From assembly GCA_903897145.1 (NCBI GenBank), contig CAIUAN010000036.1, positions 1-63,959 on the forward strand: a stretch of DNA of 63,959 nucleotides, given 5' to 3'. Below the pieces are notes generated by a model that saw only the letters and a list, made by a program, of their open reading frames with translations, made no database searches and was not told the DNA's origin. The DNA is from an uncultured Bacteroidia bacterium (lineage in GTDB: Bacteria > Bacteroidota > Bacteroidia > Bacteroidales > Prolixibacteraceae). This document shows, one piece after another, positions 17,862 to 26,832 of the stretch; position 1 is the stretch's first letter, and the number at the start of each line of letters is the position of its first letter. Position numbers and translations under genes: made by a program.

Positions 17862-18269
17862 TTAATTCGGGTTTTTGCTTGTCGATTTGTTATGGTTGAT
17901 AGAGATGAGCACATAGCTCAAGACTCCGATCAGGGTACCGATGGTATTTGAAAGTTCGTCGCTCCATTCGAAGGCGCGTCCGACACTCATCTCGAGTTGA
18001 GAGATCTCCATGAGCAGTCCCCATGTGATGCTAAACAGTGCCAGGATAATGAGTCGATTTGTTTTTGTTTCGCCTTGGAAGGTCCAGCAGGTGAGCAGGG
18101 TTAGTCCGAAGTACATGCTAGCGTGCACCACCTTATCGAATCCTTCGCACAGGGTGATTGAAGGGAGGTCGTTTGAAGGGGCGAGTGACAGTGCGGTTAT
18201 CACCCCCAGGCATGCGAGGCTCAGGGCTATCCGCCACCTTTGTGGTATTGAAAAAATAAATTTAAGCAT
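17862..18269 (-). CDS. VanZ-like family membrane protein
   Basis: 135 residues with four hydrophobic helices and the VanZ-like features FDKVVHASMYFGL and LMEISQLEMSVGRAFEWSDELSNTIG. The molecular role is unknown; related proteins often sit beside exopolysaccharide genes. The upstream part of the frame, to a GTG at 18305, runs into a palindromic repeat, so the ATG at 18269 is used. Confidence 0.85.
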   Translation of the reverse strand: MLKFIFSIPQRWRIALSLACLGVITALSLAPSNDLPSITLCEGFDKVVHASMYFGLTLLTCWTFQGETKTNRLIILALFSITWGLLMEISQLEMSVGRAFEWSDELSNTIGTLIGVLSYVLISINHNKSTSKNPN

Positions 18270-18299
18270 TTGTATTTTGAGATTGTTTTTGATAAAGAG

Positions 18300-18371
18300 G
18301 AACACAGATGACCCTGATGTTACGGATCCGCCAGTGGGCGGACAGATCTATTAATTGTTAGATCAGTGTTC
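18300..18371. repeat. Palindromic GAACACAG...GTGTTC repeat, degenerate copy
   Basis: It begins GAACACAGATGACC and ends CAGTGTTC, with the internal CCGCCAGTGGGCGGA core found in the larger copies at 18905-19005 and 19779-19869. It lies between the VanZ-like gene and the GxxExxY gene. Confidence 0.8.
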
Positions 18372-18373
18372 CT

Positions 18374-18766
18374 CTATTTATTGAAATCTTTCCTATCATT
18401 TGTAAAAATTTTCCTTTTAAATTCAGGTTTTTTCCCAAAGTTTAGCAGCAGTCCAACCTCAATATTCGTCGCCTTCAAATAATTGATTAGTTGAAACTCA
18501 TTTTCTTCTACAAGTCTTTCGGTAGCTTTATTCTCGATAATCACGCAATCGTCAACAATGATATCCGCATAATAATCGCCTACTGGAAAGGAGTCATAAA
18601 ATACCCTTATGGGATATTGACTTGCGCATTCAAATTTCATCCGTCTTAGCTCAATAAGCATTGAGTTATGATATACTTTCTCTAGGAACCCATAGCCTAA
18701 AGTGTTGTATACATTAAAAAAGGCTTCAATAATTTTTTCCGTCTTATCCCGATGAAGATATTCCAT
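18374..18766 (-). CDS. GxxExxY family protein (PD-(D/E)xK nuclease-like)
   Basis: 130 residues. It contains the name-giving motif GFLEKVY and a nuclease-fold signature: ADIIVDDCVIIENKA supplies Asp and the E-x-K pair. The fold predicts DNA or RNA cleavage, but no substrate is known. The frame continues upstream to 18829 inside the adjacent repeat, so the ATG at 18766 is chosen. The gene is bracketed by GAACACAG...GTGTTC palindromic repeats. Confidence 0.88.
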   Translation of the reverse strand: MEYLHRDKTEKIIEAFFNVYNTLGYGFLEKVYHNSMLIELRRMKFECASQYPIRVFYDSFPVGDYYADIIVDDCVIIENKATERLVEENEFQLINYLKATNIEVGLLLNFGKKPEFKRKIFTNDRKDFNK

Positions 18767-18795
18767 GGTATATCTATTAGAAACTATTTTTTTCC

Positions 18796-19125
18796 GAACA
18801 CAGATGACACAGATTTTACGGATGGTCACAGATTTGTCGATTGTCAGATCAGTGTTTATCTGTCTTTTTCAGTGTCATCCGTGTTCTTTTGTTTATTTTA
18901 TTCCGAACACAGATGACACAGATTTTACGGATCCGCCAGTGGGCGGACAGATTTGTCGATTGTCAGATCAGTGTTTATCTGTCTTTTTCAGTGTCATCCG
19001 TGTTCTTTTGTTTATTTTATTCCGAACACAGAAAACACAGATTTGTCGATTGTTAGATCAGTGTTTATCTGTCTTTTTCAGTGTCATCTGTGTTCCTTTG
19101 TCTTTTTCAGTGTCATCCGTGTTCC
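18796..19125. repeat. Array of three long palindromic repeats
   Basis: Three direct copies start with GAACACAG at 18796, 18905 and 19024 (period 109-119 bp) and end with GTGTTC at 18886, 19005 and 19095, followed by a partial fourth end to 19125. Within each unit the 5' arm GAACACAGATGACAC is complementary to the 3' arm GTGTCATCCGTGTTC, so each can fold back. Copy 2 carries an extra 16-bp CCGCCAGTGGGCGGAC core. Frames through the array are repeat-derived, not genes. Confidence 0.9.
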
Positions 19126-19205
19126 TTTTTTTCTTTTTCTTTTTTAAGAATTTACATTATTTTTGTATACCTGATGTATATAATGTATATTTATAAGAAA
19201 AAGCT

Positions 19206-19457
19206 ATGAGCACAATGACTGCATTAAATAAAAAGAGAAAGAACATTGATTTATCGGAAGAGACCTTTCGTGCATTGTCTGTTTTGGCTGCAGCCAATGG
19301 CAAAAATCTCAAGGTTTATATCGAAGCTATCTTAGATGATGAAGCCAAAATTCTTAAGGAAGAGTCTGTATATTATGAGTTTTTAAAAGACAAGGAATCT
19401 CAAGAGCTTATCTCTTCGGATGAAAAGGTCGCATTTGAAAACTGGTTAGGGGTATGA
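19206..19457 (+). CDS. Type II antitoxin, probable ribbon-helix-helix protein
   Basis: 83 residues. The N-terminal part (KNIDLSEETFRALSVLAAA) resembles a ribbon-helix-helix DNA-binding segment and the acidic C-terminus would bind the toxin. Its stop overlaps the toxin start by 4 bp (ATGA at 19454-19457), the usual antitoxin-first arrangement. The pair runs against the surrounding minus-strand locus and is bracketed by repeats. Confidence 0.75.
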   Translation: MSTMTALNKKRKNIDLSEETFRALSVLAAANGKNLKVYIEAILDDEAKILKEESVYYEFLKDKESQELISSDEKVAFENWLGV

Positions 19458-19753
19458 GAGTTGAGTATTCCAAACAATTTGTAAAAGCCGCCTATAAACT
19501 TACCGGTAAGTATAAACAATCTCTAAAAAGAACCATTGACCAGGTTATACTAGCGCAAGACATAAAGGAGTTGACTAACTGTATAAAGATGGTTGGTTTT
19601 GAAAACTCCTACCGTCTTAAGATGGGTGATTATCGATTGATTCTTATCGTTAAAATTATAGAAAACATGGCGATTTTCGAACTTCTTCTTTCCCGTGGAG
19701 AAATTTATCGGAAAGAGCACGAAATGAATTTAAGAAAGAAAGATAAAGAATAA
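19454..19753 (+). CDS. RelE/ParE superfamily toxin
   Basis: A 99-residue basic protein with the RelE/ParE pattern: an early helical KQFVKAAYKLTGKYKQSLKR segment, then YRLKMGDYRLILIVKI beta strands and a C-terminal RGEIYRK. Family members cleave mRNA on the ribosome or inhibit gyrase; which applies here cannot be read off. It is translationally coupled to the antitoxin. A palindromic repeat begins 26 bp downstream. Confidence 0.82.
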   Translation: MRVEYSKQFVKAAYKLTGKYKQSLKRTIDQVILAQDIKELTNCIKMVGFENSYRLKMGDYRLILIVKIIENMAIFELLLSRGEIYRKEHEMNLRKKDKE

Positions 19754-19778
19754 ATTTAAGCATTTGTATTTTTTTTTC

Positions 19779-19935
19779 GAACACAGATGACACAGCCTGT
19801 CCCGACTTGTCGGGAGATGTAACGGATCTGCCAGTGGGCGGACAGATTTGTCGATTGTCATCTGTGTTCCTTTGTTTATTTTTTCCCGAACACAGATGGC
19901 GCAGATATTGCAGATAATCAGTGATTTAACAATTG
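19779..19935. repeat. Palindromic repeat copy plus a half copy after the toxin gene
   Basis: A full unit (19779-19869) begins GAACACAGATGACACAG and ends CTGTGTTC. It contains the CCAGTGGGCGGACAG core and an extra CCCGACTTGTCGGG palindrome. A half unit starting GAACACAGATGGCGCAG follows from 19888. Confidence 0.85.
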
Positions 19936-19960
19936 ACAAATTGTTTTAATTAGAATTGGT

Positions 19961-22729
19961 TTATAATTGTTTACTTACTACAAGAATTGTTAGAATGGCT
20001 GTCATAGCCGACATAGTTTGTTGCCAGAAGGCCTGCCAATCCGTTTTTTTGCTCTGTACAACATCGGGGGTTGGTGGTTGCTCAAGATTAATTGTAATTA
20101 GCGATCCTGCCTCAACGGTTGGATAATGTCGAAAGAAAAATAATCTTTTAGTGCTTTTCATCTGTTTATTAGGCAATATTACCGAAACAGTATTTCGATC
20201 AGCATCTTTGTTGAAGCCTCCGGCATATTTACGAATGTACCATTTTGCAGATTTTCTTCCTTGGAAAATGACGTTAAGTTTGCCATTATCAGAGCCGTTA
20301 ATACTTGTAATCACTTTTGTGCCGATTTCTCGAATTGCAACAACATTTTCACGTCTATTAATGTTAATCACATCACCTTCAAATAAAATGGGATCGAACT
20401 TATTATTTAAAGATCTATTGTAACTCTCTTTTAGGTCAATGCCAATTAGTCCTCTAGATTTGAAAGTCCGAAATAGACTACTGCCAGTTAGGTCAGCATC
20501 AGGTAATAGTCCACCAGCTAAGTCAATAATTTCAGAGAGACTAAATTCTTTTGTCAGAGGATATACCCCAGGATAATTAACACTTCCATTTAATTCTATA
20601 GTTCGACCCAAGATGAAATTAGGTGTATTTCGGACACAAATTTGGTCATAGGGATGCAAGATAAAACCTGGATTATTAGTTATTTGATAAGTACTATCTA
20701 CTTTTAAGAATATTGTTTCGAATTTTACCTGATCAGTAGTCGAAATTAATGTACGATAGACTTCAATTCTGTTGTACGCAGCACCAATGGTGAAACCGCC
20801 CACATTCGTTAATATATCGCGTAAGGTTAATGAAGGATCATAGGTAAAGCCTTGCGAACTCTTTACTGCGCCATAGATTTTAACCTCGCCAATATTACTA
20901 TATCGACTGTTGTCATAGATGTTTAGTTGATCGCCTGGTTGCAGGTAAACTTCTTTCGCCTCCTCTAGCTTGATTCGGATATACTCAGTCTTAGCAGTAT
21001 TAAAAAGATTCTGTCTGTAGATATAGGCAACTGGGTAAACGCTGGTTTTTAATCCTCCTGCCATCTCAATTGCCCGACTAACGGTTAGTTTATCGTTTAG
21101 TGCAAACTCTTTTGAAAATGGAGCCCTAACATTTCCGTTTACTTGGATGGAATTTATATCACGATATGCTTGCTGGTCTAGAATCCGAATTTTATCAAGA
21201 GACTTTAATTCAAATTCATTTTTATTCGATCCTTGTAAAGATGGGAAGGGCACTGTGAGATACTCGGTTGTCTTATCTGATCGAATTCGCTCAATAAATA
21301 AAATATCTCTCCTCGCTTGCACGTTAGGTTTGGCTTTGTCTATTATTTTAGCAAGTGTTGTAGTGTTCTCTAGTTCGTATTTTCCAGGGTAATAAACACT
21401 ACCCTCTATCTCAACAAAGTTTAGCATTGGTTTATTGATTGACTTAATGGTTATTGAATCACCGTTAAGGAGGGGAACCTTGATTTTTCCTTGAATAACA
21501 TCCGCCAGATTCCACTCTTTTATCACCTCTTCACCATTTAAGAATCGATGTATTTGAACGTAGTCTGGTAATGCATCTGTTTTTACATTTCCAGCAAATT
21601 TAATTAAATCGAGCAACGACTCTTGTTCTAATATTTCATAAGTCATAGGTCTTTTAACTGCTCCATCAATTGTCACAAGGGTTTTAGCAATTGGCACAAA
21701 AATGATATCGTTTTGTTGTAAATCATATTTGTATTGCATCGTTGGATCAGTCATGAACGCATAGGTGTCTATGATCTTTGTAGTTCCTGCGCGAATATGC
21801 TGAATGGCACGAACCGAACCAATACTCGTAGGGCCTCCACTGGCGCTTAATGCATTTAAAGCTGAGTTAAGGGCTGACATTGTAAAGCCTCCAGTGATTT
21901 TTGTCTCTCCAAAGATGTTTACCAGTATGGTGCGTGTGGTCACAATTGTAACGGCAATTTGATCTTCCCGAAACGTGTATACTGATGACAATCTTTTTTT
22001 TATGATCTCACGTGCCATTGCTATCGTAAGTCCTTTGAGATATATTTTAGCAATTCCAACAGGTTGAACGAAACCACTCTCATTAATTTTCTGTTGGATG
22101 TCAGTTTGAGATGCTCCAAAGATAGTTATTCGAATCTCATCTCCTTCGCCTAAGATATAATTTTCAGGTACTTGAGCACCATCTGTAGTTCGAAAAGCAT
22201 CCAGAGATTGATTCGTATACATCGCATGTCCGTATATGGAGGCACCGTCGCCTTTTTTAGTTTCAGCGGTTTGATAAACTCTCTGTTTTGCTTCAGAGAC
22301 AGCTTCGGCTTGAGTTGTAATTGGAGCTGCATCAGGACTTGGTGCTACGCTTGCAACGGCACTCGCAGGTGGTAATGCTGGTGGTACTACACTTGATAAA
22401 CCACTATCGGCAGGAGCAGAAAGTGTAGCAGGATTTTGTGCGGTAGTCACAGCTTGTGTAGCCTTTTCTTGCTGCATCTTGTCTAAAATAGCCATCACAC
22501 GACCTTGATAGCTAGGAAGCTCTTTCATTGGGATGTTATTGGGATCAATACCCTCTCTGAGTAGACGGGCTTGCACTTCATCTTGAGTAAGACCGCGTTT
22601 GTTCAGCTCACTATTAACCATGGCCATAATGGCAGGAGTTGGGCTAATTTGAGCAAAAGCTGGAGCATAAGGGCAAAAGCAAAGCAGGAAGACCACGATC
22701 ATCGTGTTTTGAATAAATAATTTCATCAT
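19961..22729 (-). CDS. SLBB-rich polysaccharide export protein (Wza-like)
   Basis: 922 residues. A signal peptide (ending PAFAQ) is followed by a Pro/Ala/Gln-rich segment (about 70-150), a polysaccharide-export domain (NYILGEGDEIRITIFG) and a series of SLBB domains, each with the pattern VxGxVxxPGxYxL. A hydrophobic C-terminal helix is seen. It should form the outer-membrane/periplasmic export channel for the polymer. It is more than twice the size of E. coli Wza, as is common in Bacteroidota. Either of the two adjacent ATGs (22729, 22726) can start it. Confidence 0.9.
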   Translation of the reverse strand: MMKLFIQNTMIVVFLLCFCPYAPAFAQISPTPAIMAMVNSELNKRGLTQDEVQARLLREGIDPNNIPMKELPSYQGRVMAILDKMQQEKATQAVTTAQNPATLSAPADSGLSSVVPPALPPASAVASVAPSPDAAPITTQAEAVSEAKQRVYQTAETKKGDGASIYGHAMYTNQSLDAFRTTDGAQVPENYILGEGDEIRITIFGASQTDIQQKINESGFVQPVGIAKIYLKGLTIAMAREIIKKRLSSVYTFREDQIAVTIVTTRTILVNIFGETKITGGFTMSALNSALNALSASGGPTSIGSVRAIQHIRAGTTKIIDTYAFMTDPTMQYKYDLQQNDIIFVPIAKTLVTIDGAVKRPMTYEILEQESLLDLIKFAGNVKTDALPDYVQIHRFLNGEEVIKEWNLADVIQGKIKVPLLNGDSITIKSINKPMLNFVEIEGSVYYPGKYELENTTTLAKIIDKAKPNVQARRDILFIERIRSDKTTEYLTVPFPSLQGSNKNEFELKSLDKIRILDQQAYRDINSIQVNGNVRAPFSKEFALNDKLTVSRAIEMAGGLKTSVYPVAYIYRQNLFNTAKTEYIRIKLEEAKEVYLQPGDQLNIYDNSRYSNIGEVKIYGAVKSSQGFTYDPSLTLRDILTNVGGFTIGAAYNRIEVYRTLISTTDQVKFETIFLKVDSTYQITNNPGFILHPYDQICVRNTPNFILGRTIELNGSVNYPGVYPLTKEFSLSEIIDLAGGLLPDADLTGSSLFRTFKSRGLIGIDLKESYNRSLNNKFDPILFEGDVININRRENVVAIREIGTKVITSINGSDNGKLNVIFQGRKSAKWYIRKYAGGFNKDADRNTVSVILPNKQMKSTKRLFFFRHYPTVEAGSLITINLEQPPTPDVVQSKKTDWQAFWQQTMSAMTAILTILVVSKQL

Positions 22730-22764
22730 GTGAATTGATTCTTTAAGATAAGGATAAACTTGAA

Positions 22765-23061
22765 CTAACTATGGAGCATGGATCGCCTATGCCGATAAGG
22801 AAAGCGGTTATAGATTTCTTTTCGATGAGCGAAGGCAACAAATGTGACGATATTTTTTTCGATGATTACACCAATCCGATAATCACCAATTCTAATTCGG
22901 AATGCCGATTTATAGCCTGAAAGTTTTTTAGATTGATTTTTTCATTCGCGGATGTAGCTTTTGAAACAAGTTTTGCTACTTCCAGAATGAAGCTAGCAAG
23001 CTCTTTGTTTTTTTAGTTTTCTGAAATCTTTGACAAATGACTTTTCAAATTCAAAGTTCAT
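22765..23061 (-). pseudogene. RelE/ParE-type toxin, decayed by two frameshifts
   Basis: The minus-strand ATG at 23061 starts MNFEFEKSFVKDFRKLKK, then the frame hits TAG. A shifted frame continues with NKELASFILEVAKLVSKA, and a second shift gives FRIRIGDYRIGVIIEKN and FAHRKEIYNRF up to the TAG at 22765. Together these make one RelE/ParE-type toxin of about 97 residues. Two shifts within 300 bp argue for decay rather than a single sequencing error. Confidence 0.75.
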
Positions 23062-23278
23062 TTTGCAATTCTTCTAAGAAGTTGTCTTTTTCTGTCTTGG
23101 AGAGTATTTCATTCTTCTGGTTTCGTTTTATTTTCGAAGTTAGGATAGCATTTTCTTTGGTAATCTCAATCCCTACACTTTTCTGGGCCATAACATGAGC
23201 TGTTTCTAAAATGGCGTTTCCAGCTTTTGTTCGTTGATCTCGATTCTTATCATGGCATTCATTTATAGACTTCAGTAC
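23051..23278 (-). pseudogene. Antitoxin partner of the decayed toxin, 5' end lost
   Basis: The frame reads KAGNAILETAHVMAQKSVG and continues to FLEELQNEL, with its TGA overlapping the toxin start region (23051-23061). It is open upstream to a TAA at 23279-23281 and has no ATG before residue HVM, so its original start is gone or mutated. The order antitoxin-toxin matches an intact type II pair. I do not recognise the antitoxin fold. Confidence 0.6.
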
Positions 23279-23358
23279 TTAACTTTCAACAAAATTATGA
23301 CTAATTCTATTGAAAGCATAATTCGTGATTTTTAAATATTCCTTCTGTATTTATTTAG

Positions 23359-23456
23359 AACACATCCTGTCTCGAATTATCGAGAGATTTAACAATTGCA
23401 AAATCGGTGTTTATCTGTCTTTTTCAGTCCGTCCACTGGCTGATCAGTATTCTTCT
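23359..23456. repeat. Degenerate palindromic repeat beside the decayed toxin pair
   Basis: It starts GAACACATCCTGTC and shares GGTGTTTATCTGTCTTTTTCAG with the units at 18796-19095, ending near CAGTATTC. It is the most diverged member of the family in the window and abuts the stop of the sugar transferase. Confidence 0.7.
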
Positions 23457-24137
23457 TTATTTTATTTCGAAGATCTCCGGGCGCTTGGGTAGGTCTTTAA
23501 AAATGGTATAGACCAATTCGCTTTGGGGGAATAAGATCACCCATGCCGTTAGGAAAATTAGCATGAGATCGGTGTAAAAAGAGAGATGCTTTTGATACCA
23601 AAGTTCTACTTCTCCTTTGTAGGGAGCAATGTGGTCTCTATAAAATTCGTGTTTGTCACCAGGAGCATCTGAGATCCATTTTTCTTCATCACGAAAGATA
23701 ATGGAGCCAATTCCAGTGATGCCAGGGCTTGCGTTGTAAATAATATCCTGAACATGAATTGGAAATTTAAAAAAATCAACTTCCATTTGAGGGCGTGGTC
23801 CTACGATTGCCATATTTCCAAGCAGTACATTAATGATCTGTGGAATCTCATTAATTTTCGTTTTCCGTAGGAATCTGCCCACTGGTAAAACTCGTGGATC
23901 ATTTTTTACTGTTAGACTTCCCATTCCCATTTTTGGTGAGTTTTTCACCATCGTAGCAAATTTGTATATTTTGAATCTCGAATTTCTGTATCCAACTCTA
24001 TTCTGCAGATAAAATACTTCGTATTCTCCTGTCAACAACAAAATGGCACAGACTGGAATTAAAAAAGGCGACAGAACGGCAAGTGCTATAATGCTTAAGA
24101 TTATATCAAGTAGTCGCTTTAGGAAATGCTGATACAT
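23457..24137 (-). CDS. Initiating sugar transferase (PglC/WcaJ superfamily)
   Basis: A 226-residue bacterial sugar transferase (PF02397) that loads the first sugar phosphate onto undecaprenyl phosphate. An N-terminal membrane hairpin (about 5-33) is followed by the catalytic region with KIYKFATM and the KINEIPQIINVLLG and AIVGPRPQ motifs. A C-terminal hydrophobic segment (about 190-205) is also present. It sits next to the 4,6-dehydratase and LegC-type aminotransferase genes, suggesting the first sugar is an amino-dideoxy HexNAc, but that link is inference. Confidence 0.9.
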   Translation of the reverse strand: MYQHFLKRLLDIILSIIALAVLSPFLIPVCAILLLTGEYEVFYLQNRVGYRNSRFKIYKFATMVKNSPKMGMGSLTVKNDPRVLPVGRFLRKTKINEIPQIINVLLGNMAIVGPRPQMEVDFFKFPIHVQDIIYNASPGITGIGSIIFRDEEKWISDAPGDKHEFYRDHIAPYKGEVELWYQKHLSFYTDLMLIFLTAWVILFPQSELVYTIFKDLPKRPEIFEIK

Positions 24138-24198
24138 TGTTGATGTTAATTTTACTATTCTATTAGATTATGGGTGATCTTTTGTCAAGATTTATACT

Positions 24199-25437
24199 CT
24201 ACATCTTTGAATCGAGACCTTTCCCCGTTTCGATATGTTCAAAATTAGGAAGGTAATGCTTTAGTATATTCACAATGGCCGCTTTGGTAACATGGCCAGA
24301 TGCAAACAGCTGCTTTAGCTCATCAAAAATGGTGTCGATCTCTTGGATGCTCCGTTTTTTCGAATTCTTTACCACCCCTAGGTTAACAAACGAGTCGTTG
24401 TCGAGTACTTCATCATCGGTAAAGAACTCCTCAAAAGCTTTCTCTCCTGAAGTATTCGAGCCAAAGAAATAGATCGGATAAGTTAAAATTTCTCCACCCT
24501 TTGTTCTGATGTCTTGATTGACACTAGCTTTCTCTTTTGCTTCTTCTTCAGTCTTACAAATATCCGGAGTTAAGCCCATTTTTTTTATAAGATCCAATGC
24601 AATTTGGTCAAACGGAATCATATCCCGTTCTTCGTCCAGCTTAGGGAAGAATATATCACCTGATTCGCCCATGATGGAGGCCATTAAACACAATTCACCG
24701 GATTCTTTTGGTGAGACAAAGAACCGACGAATGCCTCTTGGGCACGACCAAGGTTGGTTTTTATTGAGTCTTTCCAAAAAGCCCAACGGGAGACTGCCGT
24801 TTGAAAAGGCGACATTGGCAAATCGTGCCGTTTTGATAGGCAACCGATCCGAATAAGCCATAATCAACTCCTCCATCAGTTTCTTGCTGGCTCCCATGAT
24901 GTTTACGGGGTTAGCCGCTTTGTCTGTTGAGACACAAAAGAAATGTTCCGGTTTATGCTGTAGTAATAAATCGAGCAATTTACGAGCGCGAAGCACATTA
25001 TTCTCGAGCATGGCTTCTATTGAGAAGATATCTTTCTCGCTTCGTACGTGTTTATGAGCTGCAAAGTTGGCGACTATTTCAAACGGACCATGTTTGTTAA
25101 AAATCTTTTCAAAAACAGGGTCTCCGAAGTTTACCGGATAGGTAATGAACTCATCTGGAATGTTATAATCATTTGAACTTCTCAATTCTCGCACTAGTTC
25201 AGTAAGTCCGTTTTCGTTGATGTCAACCACCACCAATTTAGCTACCTGAAACTTTAGGATTGCTTTGATGTATGATGATCCGATCGTCCCTGCACCACCA
25301 ATTACTAGAACCTTTTTGCCATTTATTCGCTTGTTTAGTTCTGCGGTGTATTTTAAAAAATCATCCGCCAATAAGCTTTTCGAGCGCTTGGTAACCTTGG
25401 TGGTTATGAAATTACCTAGATTGAAATTGGTTTGCAT
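24199..25437 (-). CDS. UDP-sugar 4,6-dehydratase (CapD/LegB-like, soluble form)
   Basis: 412 residues of the PF02719 group. NAD-binding GGAGTIGSS lies near residue 47; the catalytic segment STDKAANPVNIMGASK has Met where classical SDRs have Tyr, as in this subfamily. It lacks the N-terminal membrane helices of PglF/CapD. The likely reaction is UDP-GlcNAc to UDP-4-keto-6-deoxy-GlcNAc, feeding the aminotransferase encoded just upstream in the transcript. Confidence 0.88.
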   Translation of the reverse strand: MQTNFNLGNFITTKVTKRSKSLLADDFLKYTAELNKRINGKKVLVIGGAGTIGSSYIKAILKFQVAKLVVVDINENGLTELVRELRSSNDYNIPDEFITYPVNFGDPVFEKIFNKHGPFEIVANFAAHKHVRSEKDIFSIEAMLENNVLRARKLLDLLLQHKPEHFFCVSTDKAANPVNIMGASKKLMEELIMAYSDRLPIKTARFANVAFSNGSLPLGFLERLNKNQPWSCPRGIRRFFVSPKESGELCLMASIMGESGDIFFPKLDEERDMIPFDQIALDLIKKMGLTPDICKTEEEAKEKASVNQDIRTKGGEILTYPIYFFGSNTSGEKAFEEFFTDDEVLDNDSFVNLGVVKNSKKRSIQEIDTIFDELKQLFASGHVTKAAIVNILKHYLPNFEHIETGKGLDSKM

Positions 25438-25523
25438 TTGAGTTTGTTAAACCAAAAAAAGGAATATTATTTTACCTAATAGGTACTTGGGCTTACTGTT
25501 GAAATACTTCATGTTTAAGGAAT

Positions 25524-26729
25524 TCATCCCTGAGAAACAAGTTGTTTTCTATAACCTTCAATTATGGCAGTGCTGGGAATATTTACTACTCGATCTGCAA
25601 ACCAAATTGAGTTTTCAAGGGCATCTGTCTGGCAATCGGCAAACATGGGTAAACGGTTCATTAATTCCCATATTGGGCGCATCATTACACCATTGGCATT
25701 ACTAAATTGTAATAGTTCATCACGTTCAGTTTTGTCTTTGGTGATGATTGCATTCAACCAATAGTTAGATTGGCAATCTGTCGGTTCTTCAAAGAAGGTT
25801 AAATCTGAATTTTTGAAAAAAGATTTGTATTGATCTGCAAGGTTTCGTTTAAGGCTAAGTAAATAATCCAGACTTTCCATTTGTGCACATCCAATTGCTG
25901 CATTGACATTGGTAAGGCGGTAATTATATCCGATATGATCATGCATAAACTCATACGGATGCGGCACTTTAGCTTGTGTGGTAAGATGTTTGGCTTTTTT
26001 AGCCAATTCTTCATCGTCAGTTAAAATCATTCCGCCACCACCGGTAGTAATTAATTTATTCCCATTAAAACTTAAAATGCCCAGTTTCCCAAATGTTCCT
26101 GTATGTTTCCCTTTATAATAGCTCCCAATACTTTCGGCGGAATCTTCGATTAAAGGGATGTTATATCGGTCACAAATTACTTGTAATTCACTAAGTTTAA
26201 TAGGATGGCCGAAGGTATGCATTGGAACACATGCTGCGATGCGGCGATTGGTTTGCTTGTTATGAGGTACCTGACTTTGGGCTTCTGGCTTCTCTTGATC
26301 ACGCATTTCAACGTTTTCATTTAGCCATGCTTCTAAGGCTGTTGGAGAAAGGCCCATCGTATCTTTATCTACATCAATAAAGACTGGTTTCGCTCCTGTA
26401 TAGGATATTGCATTGGCTGTAGCAATAAATGTAAGCGCTTGAGTAATGACTTCATCATCGCGTTGTACTCCAGCTAAAAGAAGAGCAATATGTAAAGCAG
26501 AAGTACCGTTCATTGCTGCAACTGCATAGTTGGAGCCGGTAAATTCAGCGCACATTTGCTCAAACCGGCCTACGAACTCACCAACACTTGAAACAACGTT
26601 GGAGTCGATGCTCTCATTCAGGTATTTCTTTTCATTACCAATAAACCTTGGATCGTGAAGAGGAATGAATTCGGCCGGCTCATGAAAAGTAGAACGAATA
26701 AATTTTATAAGGTTATTTAAGTCTTTCAT
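25524..26729 (-). CDS. DegT/DnrJ aminotransferase, LegC-like
   Basis: A 401-residue PLP enzyme of sugar amination. It has the cofactor region GTSALHIALLLAG, EDSAESIGS, and the PLP lysine in SFNGNKLITTGGGG. The N-terminus (IKFIRSTF, then FIPLHDPRFIGNEK) is of LegC type, which aminates 4-keto-6-deoxy-UDP-GlcNAc. It follows the dehydratase pathway step. No matching N-acetyltransferase or NeuB-like synthase is in the window, so the final sugar is unclear. Confidence 0.88.
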   Translation of the reverse strand: MKDLNNLIKFIRSTFHEPAEFIPLHDPRFIGNEKKYLNESIDSNVVSSVGEFVGRFEQMCAEFTGSNYAVAAMNGTSALHIALLLAGVQRDDEVITQALTFIATANAISYTGAKPVFIDVDKDTMGLSPTALEAWLNENVEMRDQEKPEAQSQVPHNKQTNRRIAACVPMHTFGHPIKLSELQVICDRYNIPLIEDSAESIGSYYKGKHTGTFGKLGILSFNGNKLITTGGGGMILTDDEELAKKAKHLTTQAKVPHPYEFMHDHIGYNYRLTNVNAAIGCAQMESLDYLLSLKRNLADQYKSFFKNSDLTFFEEPTDCQSNYWLNAIITKDKTERDELLQFSNANGVMMRPIWELMNRLPMFADCQTDALENSIWFADRVVNIPSTAIIEGYRKQLVSQG

Positions 26730-26832
26730 GAGATTATGTTGTAAATATAATATTGTTTGATCAGATCAAGTTCGCGTTTTTTTTTACGATGTAAAAAATC
26801 ATGAACATTCAAAAAGGCTTTATTTATAATTC

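Noticed and set aside
18796-19125. Possible CRISPR array
   Set aside because: Units are about 110 bp, palindromic and nearly contiguous, without regular unique spacers and without cas genes.
18765-19196. Plus-strand frames through the palindromic array, repeating LSVFFSVIRVLLFILFRT-like segments
   Set aside because: The repeated protein segments are just the translated 110-bp DNA repeats, not a repeat protein.
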